This document shows, piece by piece, positions 34,007 through 47,726 of a DNA stretch of 64,000 nt. The position numbers and the translations under genes were made by a program. The first letter of the stretch is position 1, and every line of letters starts with the position of its first letter. The notes under the pieces were generated by a model. It worked only from the letters and a program-made list of their open reading frames with translations, ran no database searches and was not told the origin of the DNA. The stretch is taken from NCBI RefSeq assembly GCF_902362185.1, contig NC_044499.1:15538264-15602263 (forward strand), written 5' to 3'. Source of the stretch: Chanos chanos. Its lineage: Eukaryota > Chordata > Actinopteri > Gonorynchiformes > Chanidae.

Positions 34007-36976
34007 ATGGCTAATCCGTCACTGAGTGGAATTCTGAAGAGAAAATTTGAGTTTGTGGATGAGGACCCCTGGTATTCCTCATCTTCCTCCTCCCTTTGTT
34101 CCTCCACCTGTCTGGGGAGAGAGTCTTATGAGATGTGTCTCTGTAGTGACCCCCTGGAGCCTGGGCCAACCAACTGCACATTAACTCTCAAACCCAGACC
34201 AGGTGAGTTTGGCATATTATCTGAATCATGGCTGTGCAGTTTTCAGGACAAACAACCCCGCGTTCGTCCGCCCAAGTGCATAAGAGAGTTGTATTATCAT
34301 CCTTCTGCATCAGCGCATGACTGAACTGACTGTTTTTTCAAGTGAAAGAAACATAATGCTCTAGCCGGAAGTTTTCCAGTAATTGCTCTGGTGCGACATA
34401 CCTTTCAGATTATTAGCATCAGCAAATGAATAAATTGTACAAATACCGCATTATGCTTGACTTAAATTCACATTTGTTTGTGGCTCAAAAACCTAGAGGA
34501 GATAATTCACTAATAATAGTAACAAGCTGCTGGCGCTGGTTTGGTAAAATCACCCATGTAACTGGATTTAGCATGTATTCAACCATGGAAATACATACCA
34601 ATAATACTGTTTAGTAATCGTGGATTTTGAAACCCAGACAAAAATATTATTTGTCCATGTTACCATAACCATGTAGTTCTGTGACTAATAAATGAACAAA
34701 TAAATAATCATGTACAGAAAAAAACTTATCTGCAATGTAATGATTCTTGTTTGGTTTCTGTTAGCTGCGCTGCCACCTAGTGGCATTTATAAAGTCTATT
34801 GCAGCATCAGTTTCTCATTGTTACACAAATATTGTAATGAGGTAATTGCTAATGACTCAGTAAAAATAAAGAAACTATGATGTGCTATGCTACCTGAGAA
34901 TGATGCCTGTTGGTGGTTTTAACCGTAATGATGGCAATGATAATAATAATGATAAATATTTCTCTCTTCCTCAGTCACATCCATCCTGAAGAAGACCAAA
35001 GGAATGCGGGCAAATGGCAAGGTTCACTTTGGTACGGTTACTGTGTTCCTCTTTCCACGGTGCCAGGGCTTCACCAGTGTGCCTAGTCGTGGAGGTTGCA
35101 CACTGGGCATGACGTGGCGGCACGCTGACTGTCGTAAATTCACTGTGGCAGAGCACGCAGTGGACCAGCAGTGCCAACGCAGAGAGAAACTCCAACAGCG
35201 ATGGAGAGAAGAGAGGCTGAAGGCCCTCAAACAGAGGGTTAGTTCACAAAACCTACTGATCTGCATTAAATACTTCTCCTGGCTTTTATTGAACACGTCA
35301 TTCTCTTCTTGATGAACATATCTCTATTTTAATACTTGATACAATGAATATTCTGACACTAAAGGGTATTCTTCCTTCTCAATGCAGTGGAGCAGCAGTG
35401 GTGACATGACTCTGGAGGAGATGAACAGTTTGATTGCTGATAACATGGTGAATGAAGATGTTCAGTTCAGTACCGAAGATTTAGAGGGAAGAGGGTTCCC
35501 GCAGTCATACTCCTCCAAAAGGAGACGAGCGCTGTTGAGGGCAGCGGGTGTTGCGCACATTGACAGGGAAGAGAAGCGAGAGCTGAAGAGACTTCGTCTG
35601 TCCCGGGAAGACTGTGGCTGCCATTGTCAGGACTACTGTGACCCTGAAACCTGTGCATGCAGCCTGTCTGGAATTAAATGTCAGGTAAACGGACTGTCGC
35701 TCATATGGAGAAATTTATCCCAGTTTTAGAGGTGATAAATGTTACTTTCCCAAAAAAACACCTTGTCAACCATATTTCCCAGACTATTTTAGCTTCCGCT
35801 GGTCTGTTTCTTATATTACCATATACCATTAATTGTCAGGCGTTTCTGAAATTATTTTTATGCTACACCTATCTTACTTTTTCAACTTTTGGGGTAACAA
35901 TAGTACATCTAGTGATGGTAATGGCACAGGCAGAGGTGAAAATGACATGTTTCTTTTAGTCCTAGCAGTAGTAGTATCAGTGTAATTATAATACTGTGGC
36001 TCATTTATTCTCATTGTGAACTCAATAGATGGACCGATCCAATTTCCCTTGTGGGTGCTCAAAAGACGGGTGTGGGAACCCTAGAGGCCGAATTGAGTTT
36101 AATTCTAGTCGGGTGCAGAGTCATTACATTCGCACCCAGATGAAACTGGAGCTAGAAAGACGATTGATGGAGGAGAAGGCTGACCAGCCCTATCGACTGT
36201 GGAGCTCTGAGCAAGGTCCCAGTGGAGGCGGCAACCATTCACTTCTCCCAGTGGATGATACCATCTCCCTTTCCCTCCCTGCCAGTCCTGCCTTGTGCTT
36301 AAGCACCGGGCTGTCAATAGAGGGCGAAGACAGCTGCAGCAGTGACATGTCAGACTCTTCATTTTCATCTGTTCAGAGCCTGGACTATGATGCAGAGGAT
36401 GGTTCTTTCCCAGATCAACATGCTCTGGATATGGCTGACAGAAGCATCCCTCACACTGTTGGTCACCTTCACACAGGCACACAGGACCTCCCACACACTA
36501 ACAAGACTCATACCAACTCAGTCCAGCAATCATTCAGCCAAAACTCCAACTTCTCAGAGGCTGACAGCTGTACCATATCAGGTGCTGGGCATCATGAGAG
36601 GACTTTGCTGAACCTAGACAACACAGACAATTTAAATTCAAACAGTAACTACAAGTCATTGACTTTTGAATACTTGGATGAAAATGCCAATCAGTCTAGC
36701 GACCTGCTCCTAAATAATTCCTTTGATGCTCCCCCAACTCCATCTCCCTACACTGACTCACCAGACAGTTACATGGACCTGAGTCTGTCCTCAGAGTCAG
36801 ACCTGGGCTTCTTTGATGGTTTTTATATGTATAGTACTTGCCCTGTTCAAAGTCACCTCAAGATAGACAGTCAGCCGGACAATATCTGTCTCTACCAGTT
36901 CTCCCGCTGTTCAAGCCCTCCTCAAGCGGATGAACCAGGTGTCAGTTACCTGGAATCTCTCATAGGATTGTCTTAA
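34007..36976 (+). CDS. csrnp1: csrnp1 (cysteine/serine-rich nuclear protein 1)
   Basis: CSRNP1 (AXUD1) is a nuclear, DNA-binding, immediate-early type transcription activator. Coding exons are 34007-34202, 34975-35237, 35388-35684 and 36029-36976; together they make 567 aa with all phases consistent. Residues 7-13 (GILKRKF) and the block [20 protein letters not shown] / [12 protein letters not shown] match the family almost letter for letter. The cysteine-rich domain spans the exon 3/4 junction: [48 protein letters not shown]. The C-terminal half is serine- and acid-rich with LDENANQ, also seen in human. It ends at YLESLIGLS, about 30 residues before the human C-terminus. The ATG chosen is the first in the exon and matches the family N-terminus [13 protein letters not shown]. 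Confidence 0.96.
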
Positions 36977-37960
36977 TCTCAATGGGTAAACTCATTCCAA
37001 GCTTGTGGAACACTTAAAGACTGTAGGAAATGAAACTTGGTCCTGACACTTGGTGGTTAATAATATTGGCGAACTGTGATTAATCTTTAGTTCAGCTGGC
37101 AAAGGTAGGGCATTTGTGTTGGGTTAGCACTTTAATATCCAGATATTGAAAAAACCTTGTTAAAATAAGCCTTCAACTTTTACATTTAAGCAGTTTGAGA
37201 AGAAGCAGTGTTGGTACACTTTTTTCCCTCAAGGAATTGTCTTGACCTAAATTTCTAAATGAAGAGAACATGTCTTTAGATAAATACCCTCCCCCCTCCT
37301 TTCCATTTTCCCCCTCAGAAACATTACCTCTAAGTATTCAATTCATACTCATACAGTGTTATAATTAGAGCATCTAGATTTATTTCATTTTGGCCTGAAG
37401 GTAAAGATTCATACCCACCAAATAAAAAAAAAGAAAAGAAACCTCAGGGATATTTTAACAGTTCAGAAACCATACTGCATTAGGTTTAGAGAAATGCATT
37501 TTTGTTTGTTTGTGTGTTTATTTTAGAGGAAACATGTATTTACGTGGATTTGTATATTTCAGCATTATGTATATTTGAAACTAAACTGACTGTTCTGCTC
37601 AGTTTTATTTTATGCTGTAATTATAGACTACCTGAGAAATGTTTTGCATATTTTGTCATGTTTTTTTAATTTATTTTTTCTTTTTTAAAACAACATATTT
37701 GAAATGATTCCAGAGTGTTTAGACAATAATATAAATATGCTTTTAGGTACCATGATCACTTTATGAAGTCCAATTTAAAATACATTGCCTTTTTTCATAA
37801 AATAAATTATATTAAAGATGTATGTTAAATTTATTTGAAGTAAAATCAGTTTTTAATGTTTGAGTGCTTTTTCAACTACATTTCTATATTTCTGTATAAA
37901 ATACAACTGAAAAATACACTGCTGTGTACTGTTTCTCAGCAATAAAAAAAAAAATAAATA
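36977..37960 (+). other. csrnp1: csrnp1 3' UTR
   Basis: AT-rich sequence with several ATTTA-type pentamers, as expected for an unstable early-response mRNA, ending near AATAAA at 37941-37946. A second AATAAA lies at about 37,801. Confidence 0.6.
37941..37946 (+). terminator. csrnp1: csrnp1 candidate poly(A) signal
   Basis: AATAAA followed by an A-rich run. Earlier (37,801) and later (about 38,031) copies could also be used. Confidence 0.45.
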
Positions 37961-38079
37961 AAAACAAGTGGTAAACATGATAAACGCTTATTTGTAAATG
38001 TGGTATGTTAACAAAAATGTCCTGAACATAATAAACATGGCTTAAAATGACTAAAATTTAACGTATTGTTTTATATATA

Positions 38080-38112
38080 TCTATACACACACACACACAC
38101 ACACACACACAT
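38080..38112. repeat. (CA)n microsatellite with AT flanks
   Basis: About 13 CA units flanked by TATATA runs, in the 400-bp gap between csrnp1 and gorasp1. Confidence 0.85.
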
Positions 38113-38376
38113 ATTTATATATATACATATATACATATAGTATGTAAAAAGTAGGGGTTTACTAGCGCGTCCATGTAAAATTCATCGAATAAATGGTTAT
38201 TGAGAGTTGGATATTGCATCATTCCCAAGTCATCCTGCGATCCTTCATATCATGTTCGATTGCCCTCTCCTGCATTGCAAGTTGTACATGATGGCCGCGG
38301 AGGACTGACAAGCTTGTGTTCAAGTCAGCTTTGGAAAGTCGTTGCAGAGAGAGTGAGTGAGGGAGAGAGAGCAGAC

Positions 38377-41300
38377 ATGGGTTTATCACAGAGCTCGAGT
38401 GCACCAGAAGGTGGAACTGACGGATATCATGTTCACGGGGTAATTACACATTTATTGTAGTGTGTTGTCCAAATGATCGACTAGAACAGGTTAGGGTAGC
38501 CGAATTACTTAGCAGACTGGCTACATTATAACGCTAGGTTAACTTTTTACTGTTGACATTTACAAATTAATGGCTGACTCACTTGTCATGTATCAACCGA
38601 TCACACTAAATTAACTGCGAAAGCTGCTCTGCCTCTCATAGGCGTAGTCGAACGGAGTATGATGAGGTGGCACGGGTTTCGATTCTTCAGTTACAAAGCT
38701 GAGTACAAGCTAATATTAGCTGATCTCAGTGTTTGCTTGTATAGGCTGTAAACATCTAGTGTCCCAAGTAAGTTAGCCCAGGACTGAGACAGACGTCGCA
38801 GCTTTTTTCGTGGAAACGCTCAAACATTTCAAAGAATTCCACCCATGTTTAATAACTTACATATTATTATAACAACACCGGTACTCTAAACTGACTTTTT
38901 TATTGAAAGTCAGTTTAGAGTACCGTAAATGTGTGGGCACGACTGGGCTACGTGGACCGTGGAATTATGTAATAGTAGCCCAGTCAGCTAACGTTTGGAA
39001 AGGACATTTTGTTCTCAGTTTGTGTCTCAAGTGTACATTATCCAGCTTCACACCATGTTTTCCATTTTACAGCATATTAAAGTGTTTCAATATGTGTCCT
39101 TGCCATTTTTTAAAGATTCAGGAGAACTCCCCTGCACAGAAAGCTGGTTTGGAGCCCTTCTTTGATTTCATCATATCCATAGGGAATAACCGACTTGTAA
39201 GTACTCAGTCCAAAACCAAATATTGTGCAAGTGTCCTGTGTTTTAAACATTTGCTTTAATACCATTCATGCAAGCCCATTTTCCTTCTGATGAACATCTG
39301 TCTTCTTTCAATGCGGTTTTGAGAAAATGTTTTATCTTACTTCATCATTTTCACTTACCATATGATCTGATCTTCATGTAAATCATAATACTAGATAATC
39401 TGATTAAATCACTAGCATACATTTAGTTGTCTTTAGTGCACAGGTTAATTCAGAATTCCCTGATTTTTTTTTTTTTTTGGAAAACCTTCAGAATATTTTG
39501 CCTTATTAAGAAGCTGAGGTTCCAGTCAGCCAGAAGCACTTCCCAACTTAAAAAAACAAAACAAAAATAAAACTCAATCACTAGTGTCTGGTCTTTGCAA
39601 CACAAGTTCATGTCATTCAAATCAAATGAGGTTTTTGAGGACCTCACAGAAAGATTCGTCAATGCTCATGAGAGTTATGAACTCTCTTCTAAAATCTCTG
39701 GCCTCCATCAGTCAACAGTCAGGTAGAGATTGTTGTCTGTGCAGCTGTATTTACTAACAGTGTTAATTCTGCCAACTAGAACCAGGAAAATGATATGCTG
39801 AAAGACCTGCTGAAGGCTAATGTGGAGAAGCCAGTGAAGATGGAGGTGTATAGCACAAAGACCATGCGAATTCGGGAGTTGCAGGTTGTTCCCAGCAACA
39901 TGTGGGGTGGACAAGGCCTTCTGGGAGCCAGTGTCAGATTCTGCAGTTTTCAGGGAGCTAATGAAAATGTGTGGCATGTTCTTGTAAGTCTATTTCTTTT
40001 TTCTTTTTTCAAGCTCATTAACTTATTTTCTTATTGTAACACACTCGTGGTAGTTTTGCCTTTGTTTTTAAAGTTTAAGTGAAGCGCTTTTGTTTCCTTT
40101 GTATTTATCCTTTACTTCTCTCCCTCAGGATGTTGAAGCTAACTCGCCGGCCGCATTGGCTGGTCTTCAAGCACATAACGATTATATTGTCGGAGCTGAT
40201 CAGGTCCTGCAAGATGTGAGTAATTTTTTTTTCTGCTTTTCTGTCATATAAACTCACGTTTCACCATAAATTATTTACTTGAAATCACAATATATATATG
40301 TTTAAGTGTTTTCTAATTAAACACATAGAAAACATATTTATTTGTTTCTTTATTGAGGTCTTTTAGTCAGTGGTTTACCAACGGCTTCTGGACTCTTTCA
40401 TGAGAGCAATTTGGTTATCTGTCTCCGCAGTCGGAGGATTTTTTCTCCCTGATCGAGGCCCATGAGGGGAAACCCCTGAAGCTGTTGGTCTACAGCACTG
40501 AGACTGATGTGTGCAGGGAGGTGGTGGTTACACCTAATGGAGCCTGGGGTGGAGAAGGCAGGTCAGTGCCTTCCATTTCATCACAGTTGAAGCAGAGAAA
40601 GGGGAGGGAGGTTGATGGAGGACTAGTTTTTGTATTGTCCACATTTGCATTTGTACCATTTTGAACCCAGATCTGAGCTGAAATAGCAGTGACATCAGCT
40701 GAGGAATCTCATTCTACAATCCTGCTTATTTTATGTCTTGTTTTACAGTCTAGGTTGTGGCATTGGGTATGGCTACTTGCATCGAATTCCAGCCCAACCT
40801 GAGGGGCCGAAGTCTGGTCAAATCAGCTCTCAAAGTTCTCCTGAACAGGAGACCCCCTCTCCAGAACTGCCTACTAATGGATATACTGAGGTATTAAAAC
40901 TCTCGTGTGATTTCACAATGATTTGTGAATGACTAATGAATTGTTGGCTGCATGTTCAAAATTCACTGAAGCCCATTTGAGGACATAATTTTTGTACTGA
41001 GGTGGTACTTTAGTAAGTAATTTATTTAAGGTAATTGCATTGTCTGTCTCAAGGTTTCTCTGATGGCAGCCTCAGGACAGGCCGAAAAGAATGAGGAGGT
41101 GAGAGATTTGGATTTTGACGCCCCGCTACCACCCCCAGTCCAGAGAGTCATGGATCCAGGTACATGTCATCGAGAAACAGCAACTTTCACTTTAGAATTT
41201 ACCTTAAACTCTGTCATACATGTTTGAATATTTTCCTTTGGTCAAAACATGTCCTAAACACCGATGTATTTTCCATCAGTGAAACATTTCAGACACAGTT

Positions 41301-42112
41301 GCTTCACTATTTGGCACACAGGTTTCTCTGACCAGTCTGAAGTGGGTATGATGAACTCTGAGGTGTCTGACATGGCGGAGCGGCTAGAGTTATCCGTTTC
41401 ATCCATTGACATGACGAACACTTCACTGGCGGTACAGGAAGAGAAGGACAGTGATATCTCTGGTGTTGGTGAGTCAGAGTTTTCACAGTACACAGTCATT
41501 TCCAATACAAAGGAGACGTAATCTGACATATACCATGTTCTTATGTCTGCAGAAGAGCTTGGAGAGAGTAACGTGTCTTTGTCAGCGGAAGATCATCCAA
41601 CAAATGATGCTCAACAGCCAAACACAGAGCCTGCTCCAGCCATAGACCTCCTCTCCTCTCCACCAGCAGAGCTCCAGCCTTCACCTGCAGATAGTCCTGA
41701 GCTGTCTTCACCTCCCCAAGACCTGTCAGTCCCTCCCTTTGACCTTTCAAGCCTTGATCCCTCTATCCCGCCCGTTGATATTCAGTCTTTAATTAATTCT
41801 TCTCTCCAGCCCCTTGACTGTTCCCTTCCACCTGTAGACATTTCCTCTCTGCTGATTGACACCTCTGCTCTGCCAATTGAGCCTTTGGCTCTGCGCACAG
41901 AGCCGTCTATCCCTCCCACTGACCTTTCACCTTTGTTGTCTGAGGCATCCACAGATAATAATGTCAATCAGGGCTCTATCGATGAGTCACATGCCATGAT
42001 CTCCAGCTCACAAGCCTCTATGGAAACAGTACCATGTGAGCATGATTCATTTACTTCCAATAACGACGAGGTTAGTGGAGAGTCCAAAGACATAGACACT
42101 GTTTTCCAGTAG
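38377..42112 (+). CDS. gorasp1: gorasp1 (GRASP65, Golgi reassembly stacking protein 1)
   Basis: GRASP65 is a peripheral membrane protein that tethers cis-Golgi cisternae by trans-pairing of PDZ-like domains. Exons are 38377-38439, 39116-39196, 39780-39983, 40129-40215, 40431-40561, 40749-40890, 41054-41159, 41322-41468 and 41553-42112, giving 506 aa with consistent phases. The N-terminus MGLSQSS keeps Gly2 for myristoylation. The first PDZ-like domain has [20 protein letters not shown] and [20 protein letters not shown]; the second has [13 protein letters not shown] and [19 protein letters not shown]. From about residue 205 on is the variable Ser/Pro-rich region, including [14 protein letters not shown] as in human GRASP65. 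It is longer than human (440 aa) because of a proline/aspartate-rich repeat tail. GORASP2 is less likely given the csrnp1 neighbour. Confidence 0.95.
38879..38925. repeat. Perfect 20-bp foldback in gorasp1 intron 1
   Basis: Arms 38879-38898 and 38906-38925 (cggtactctaaactgacttt and its exact complement) are separated by 7 nt. Confidence 0.93.
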
Positions 42113-44115
42113 GATCACTGTCTGTTACTGCCAAATCATCCTTGACCTCAGCTATAAGGTCTCGTCAGGCTATGTGTTGGAATGGCTGTGCTACTGTTAC
42201 ACTGGGGTCTGATTATGTTGCTGGTTGTGCAAGATTGAGAGTACTGGTTAAAAAGCTATCACAATATTTTATAATGCTCATTTTATCAGTTAGAATATTT
42301 TTGAGTGGTTTGGATGTGAAGCTTTACCCAAGAGTATTTAAATGATGTGAGTGGGTCAGACTTTGATAAGACATTGTATAATTTGCAAGATTATTTAGCC
42401 AGAGGGTATTTTGTTAGAACGGTCACTTAAAATTCTTTCAGCCATTAATAAGTTTTAACTGTAAAATTGAATGGTACAGAAGGCCAAAATGAAAACATTA
42501 TCTTAAAGAAGAGATGGAGGAAGAGTCGGAGGACAATGGCTTTCTTCGACCAGAATGGATGATGAGTTCTGAAAACACAGCAGCCTTGCCTTGTTTACCC
42601 TTCTATGCAAGTTTGATGGTCCAATCCAGAGAGAGAGGACATAACACAAACTGACTGGTTGTTTTAGAGGTTGCTTTAGCGTACATGCACTACGTTACTC
42701 TACTATTTCACAAACGCTACAGTGTGTGTGGGTGTGTTTAGTGGTTTATATATATATTATATAATTCACACACCTTGAACTATAGCTTTTTATACATCTC
42801 TTATCTCTGTTTTAGCTTCTGTTCAGAGAAAAATGTATCAGAACCCTTTTTTTTTAACACTTGCATATTATTCTCCAAATGAAGTTTCATAGCTTACTGT
42901 TAGACTACTTAATGAGGGAGTCTATACAAAACACTGGCAAAACGGGGTGTTGAAAGCGTGGTGTCAGGAAAGTGTTTTCGGTTTATTCATACATCATTAC
43001 ATAACAGTGTACTGAGCAGAGGTTGTTAACATTTTTGCAGGTCACCTGACTGAAGAGTTTTGTTTTTATAAATATTTTTGTATAATTTAAGTCTTGTTGA
43101 ATGCAGGTATTTGGGGGCAAGGTAGGTAGTGTCTATGTGCTGACTTAATTATGTGAGGGAATCTCTAGGGAATTCTGAATACAGGTACTGTTGCACTGTC
43201 AAGGTGTCAATGCAGTGCTGCATACTTAAAAATGATTTTAATTTAAAATTGATGTGATTTGTTTGGTCTTAACGTGTAATATCCAGTTCTGTTACTGAGG
43301 TATACGATTTTTTCGTGCGTTTGTGACTTAGGTATGACATATAATATTTTATAGTAGATGAGCATTATTTCTTAATTCAGTAATTGTCTGTAATGAAGTG
43401 AAAGAGGTTAACAAATATCCAAACTAGAGGTATATCAGTACTTAAAACATGATTTTTAGAATAGTTTTTGTATTTTTAGAAGAATGGATGCAATGAAAAA
43501 GCATTGAGTCTCACCTTTTCCATCTATGCAATTTGTTCAAAACGTTGAGGACTGCTCAGGACTTTATATAAAACAGATTATCAGAAAAGATATGCCAAAA
43601 CTCAAAACTGTACAGAGGGAAAAGGCTGGTTGATGTTATACACAATATACACCTTTCCTTTAAAGTGACAAAGCAGCATGGGTAATATTGCTTGTAACAC
43701 TAATTGTTCTTTTGCATCCTTGAACACTGAAGATACATAAAAGATATTGTCAATGCAATGCCTTTCATTTTAATTTCATGAGGGGAAAATATGAATTGTA
43801 CAATCCAGAATGCATACTTATATTTGTTGCAAGCACAGTATTTCAGTTAAATTTTTTATTTGTGTCTCAATTGGATCTTTTTTGGCTGTTTGTTTTTTGA
43901 TACATTTTTATGTTGGTTTTAGTATTGTTTTTCTGCAACAAAGGGGAAAAATATTTTTATAGTCCTTTAAAAATCTAAAGGCTTCTGTAACACTAGGTTT
44001 AAAAAAGAGCAAACAACACTATGCTTTGTGAAATGTGGACTTGTGATGTTCTGTTTCCTCATAAATTTGAACTTTGAAAAACACTGGATTTAACCAAAAT
44101 AAAGAAAACTCATTA
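42113..44115 (+). other. gorasp1: gorasp1 3' UTR
   Basis: About 2 kb of AT-rich sequence without coding signs, ending near AATAAA at 44098-44103. Confidence 0.6.
44098..44103 (+). terminator. gorasp1: gorasp1 candidate poly(A) signal
   Basis: AATAAA in the context accaaaataaagaaaac; the next gene starts under 600 bp further on. Confidence 0.55.
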
Positions 44116-44680
44116 ACGTATGTTATGCTGCGTTCCATGATGCACCACTCTCACATGAAAATGTTCAGAAAAACATTAAAACTACGAATCAATACCTTTG
44201 TATTTTCAAAATGTATTTGAAATTATAATATGCATGTCATAAACTTTTGCTCGTGTCCAAACTGTTGGCTTAAGTCTATTTGGTTAAATAATAATTAAAA
44301 AAAAGTCTTCAAAAACATTTGCCCTTTCTCGTAGACTGGACGCATTTGAAATCAGAGTCATATAGTATAAATAAGCCAACACATTACACGCAGTAAAACT
44401 ACGCGTCGGCGGACGAGCTGGAGTTTGCATAAACACAGAGATGAGGCTGTCTCGGCATGTGTGACTGAAATTCAGCAAAGGCTGCAACCCACAGCTTGAA
44501 TTCGTAGCTTGACATACCGATCAACCCAGTATGGATCATAACATGTTGGTGTGTTTTACGTCGCAAATGTGCGCTAACGGTTGACCTGCACTGCCATTGT
44601 GTCCGACGTGTCAACTGATGAACTCAAAATTTTTAATTTGGGCAGTTTGTCCTTGCAGCGGAGCTGGAGTACTCAGAGAA

Positions 44681-47565
44681 ATGCGAGACATTTCGAGGAT
44701 CATCTTCACGTTTTGTTTATTTGCCGAGGTGAGTGGGGGAAAAAAACGAACACCCTTTATTAACTGATTAATTTAAAATCCTCATACTGACCTATAAAGC
44801 ATCTTTATCAACATTTCTTATAAATAAGGATCAAAATGCCTGCTGACCAGACCAGCTGTCATTGTGAATCAGTACAGACTTACTGTACCAATGAATTTTC
44901 AATTAGTATTTTCAAAGAAATGAAACTGCCCGAATTCAAACGGGCTAATTCGCAGGGGAAAGTCAATTTCAATAACACTTTAAGAATGGTAGATTATTCA
45001 AAACGTTTTGAAAATGATAGGGGAGCAAAATGGTGTTTTTTATCATTTGCTGGAAGCTGGTATAAATTGGTCTGAATATTTCCAAGCAATCGCAGTCGTT
45101 TTCCTCAGAAATATTTCGTGGTATGGATGTCTATGCCCTTTAGCTACAAAAATAGCTAGTCTGAAAGTCTCTTGCATACACAAACTTTTACATGCCAACT
45201 TATTCACTTACACACTCACGCATGTTCTCACACACAAACACACCATTCGTTCTTTGCTGTCTATTGTTTATTGTTCAAGACTGGGACACTATGACAAACA
45301 GCTCTTTGTGACTCATTTCCATGAGCATGGCAGCTCTGCTGTTGACTGAAGGTTGTCTGCAGCCCAGCTCATAGGCAAGCTTTGACTTGAATGACCGATT
45401 TGATAGGCTATAGAATAAAACATGAATGCAGATGTAATCACAGGCTGCCTACAGTATATCACTGCTGACTTCTGAAGTTGGTGTAACTCCAAAAAACCAT
45501 TGTTGCCTTCGTTATGACATTTCATGACACAATCGCTATCTGCAGTCCTACAAGCCATCCACCCATCTACCTATTCACATTCAAATATGTTGGAAGGAAC
45601 TTGTGATACTTGTCAGGTTTTTGTTGTAAAAGACATTTGTTTCAAAGGACACCCAGTCAATTTGACAGGTGAACCATATCTAGGCTAATACTTCTATTAC
45701 CTTGCCGAAGGACAGTTTAGCAACAGAAATCTCTTCTTCTCTTTATTTTTTCTTCCAGAGCATAGCAGACAAAAAGTATTGTTGGTACTTGGAGGGAGGA
45801 TATCCCATATATTTTATGTAAGTACAAACTGCATAAACAGTGCTCTGAGAAGCAATATATTAAGAATAAACCAATCAAAGAAGCCCAATCTAATCATTAC
45901 ATTATCTTTAAATAGATATTAAATGTACTCATGGCTTTCTATTTTACTCAAGTGCATTGTACATATCTACCATTAAGTGGATATCCAAATCATCTATTAT
46001 AAAATGTGCCTGCAGTACATAAACAGACTATATTAATTCTCTCAGATACTCAGAAGGGTTAACTGTATTTTTATGCAGTGTTGCCTCTGCATTATGCCAG
46101 TGGCTATGTTCGGTTTGAATCACATATACAAATACTCTGAGAAAAGAAAAAAAAAAAAAGAACAGAGATTCATGGGCACAGGCGGGAGATCCAGCTCCAC
46201 TCACTGGTCTCAATGAGGGCAATTCATCATGAGTAGTCGTGTGCAGAGATTCAGAAACAAATGAACCACAGGAAGGGTGTCTCACAGTTTCTCTGTCAGC
46301 ACAGAAAACACAGAGAAAACAAACGTGAAGCTATACTTACTTAGTCTTAGACTTAAAATGTTATTTGATCCTTTATTTGATTTTTCTTCATCTTTAACTC
46401 TACAGCTTCTCATATTCAGTGTGTAAAAGTATTCTTAGAATGTCAAACCATTTGCCATTAAATAAATGACATTTTGGTTATATGAAAGTAGGCCTGACTG
46501 AATTATTTAATATGAATATTTAAACTCATGTGAGTACTACTGCTTGCGTACATGTGCATTGCTAGCTCGGTGTTAGATACAAACTTTATTTGGTAGTACT
46601 TTGTTAAAAATGTTTTGGTGATGCGCTGCGTGTAAATACTGTGAATGCACTTTGTGGCTTGTAGATGTAAGTCGTATGAGGACTGCTGTAGTACGCGGTG
46701 CTGTGTTCGAGCCCTCTCCATCCAGAAAGTTTGGTATTTCTGGTGAGTCACAGCTCTCGTCCTGTGAGCACAGATTTCTCCTCCTCTTTATTGCCTGCTT
46801 GATCAGCACATTCTTTTTCAGTACCATCAGTGGGACATAAATGAATGAGGTGGAAAAAAAAAGAAAAAGAAAGGGGCAGAAAACTCATTGTTATATGATC
46901 CCACAGTAAAATGATACACTGTAAGTTACATGTGTACGGACAGTAAGAGTAATGTGAAAAGGGCGTTTCTATTCATCAGTATCATAAATGATTCATGGTT
47001 CTGTTGCATCACATGCTCTCCACTGTGTGGCTACAAAAGTGGACCATTCATCTTGCTCTGCAGGCAGTTACTTCAGCTCGAAGTGGTAATGAATCGCAGA
47101 GCTAGGTGAATGATTTCAGGTGTGGATTTTAACTGACTGCTTACTGCTGATCTCCAGGGTGCTATTGATGCTGGGTATTCTGTTCTGCTGCGGGGCTGGA
47201 TTTTTCATACGAAGACGTATGCACACAGCCCCTCTCCCAGAACAGCCAGACATCAACGTTTCCTACAGCAGATATCCTCTTACAGCTCCAGGTGAGATAA
47301 TTATAATACAATTATGGCTGTGTTTTCTCTGTTCCTGTTACCATCATACTGAGAGTAAAAATGACTTTGATTATTTTCTGCAGGGTTGCAGCAGCAGTCT
47401 GGTTTTCAAGGGTATAGAGAGCCAGGGAATGTGGTCATTTCTCCTGTTTATCAGATGCAGTCTCACCCTCCCCATATGACTGCAGTCTACCCACCCCTAC
47501 CTTCATACTGTAACCAGCCACCTCCCTCCTATGAGGAGGTTCTACGGGATTCGGTTAAGAAATAA
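44681..47565 (+). CDS. vopp1: vopp1-type PPxY membrane protein
   Basis: VOPP1 (ECOP/GASP) is a small single-pass protein of late endosomal/lysosomal vesicles linked to cell survival signalling. Exons are 44681-44728, 45759-45817, 46665-46742, 47158-47291 and 47384-47565: 166 aa, phases consistent, against 172 aa in human. Residues 1 to about 20 look like a signal peptide. A cysteine-rich lumenal part follows (KKYCWYLEGGYPIYFICKSY, EDCCSTRCCVRALSIQKVWY), then one membrane span near 58-80 (LLMLGILFCCGAGFFIRRRM). The cytosolic tail is proline-rich with PPLPSY and PPPSYEEV, the latter a PPxY motif for WW domains. WBP1/WBP1L are related families, but the CCVRALSIQ and GAGFFIRRRM blocks are VOPP1-specific. 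A fish-specific paralogue cannot be excluded. Confidence 0.92.
44729..45758 (+). other. vopp1 intron 1
   Basis: No further feature recognised. The other vopp1 introns (45818-46664, 46743-47157, 47292-47383) are also plain. Confidence 0.6.
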
Positions 47566-47726
47566 CAGAGCAGGAAGGAAGGCATTTGCTGTTCTCCAGC
47601 TGTGCTCTGGTTCTTTGAAGAGCCAAATCCTTCCGTGCAGAATTTTCCACACCTGAAAAAGAACATCTCTTTTAAAGTTGAGTCTTTTCATGGGCATTTT
47701 AAGTCAATACTTGAGACCTTGGTACA

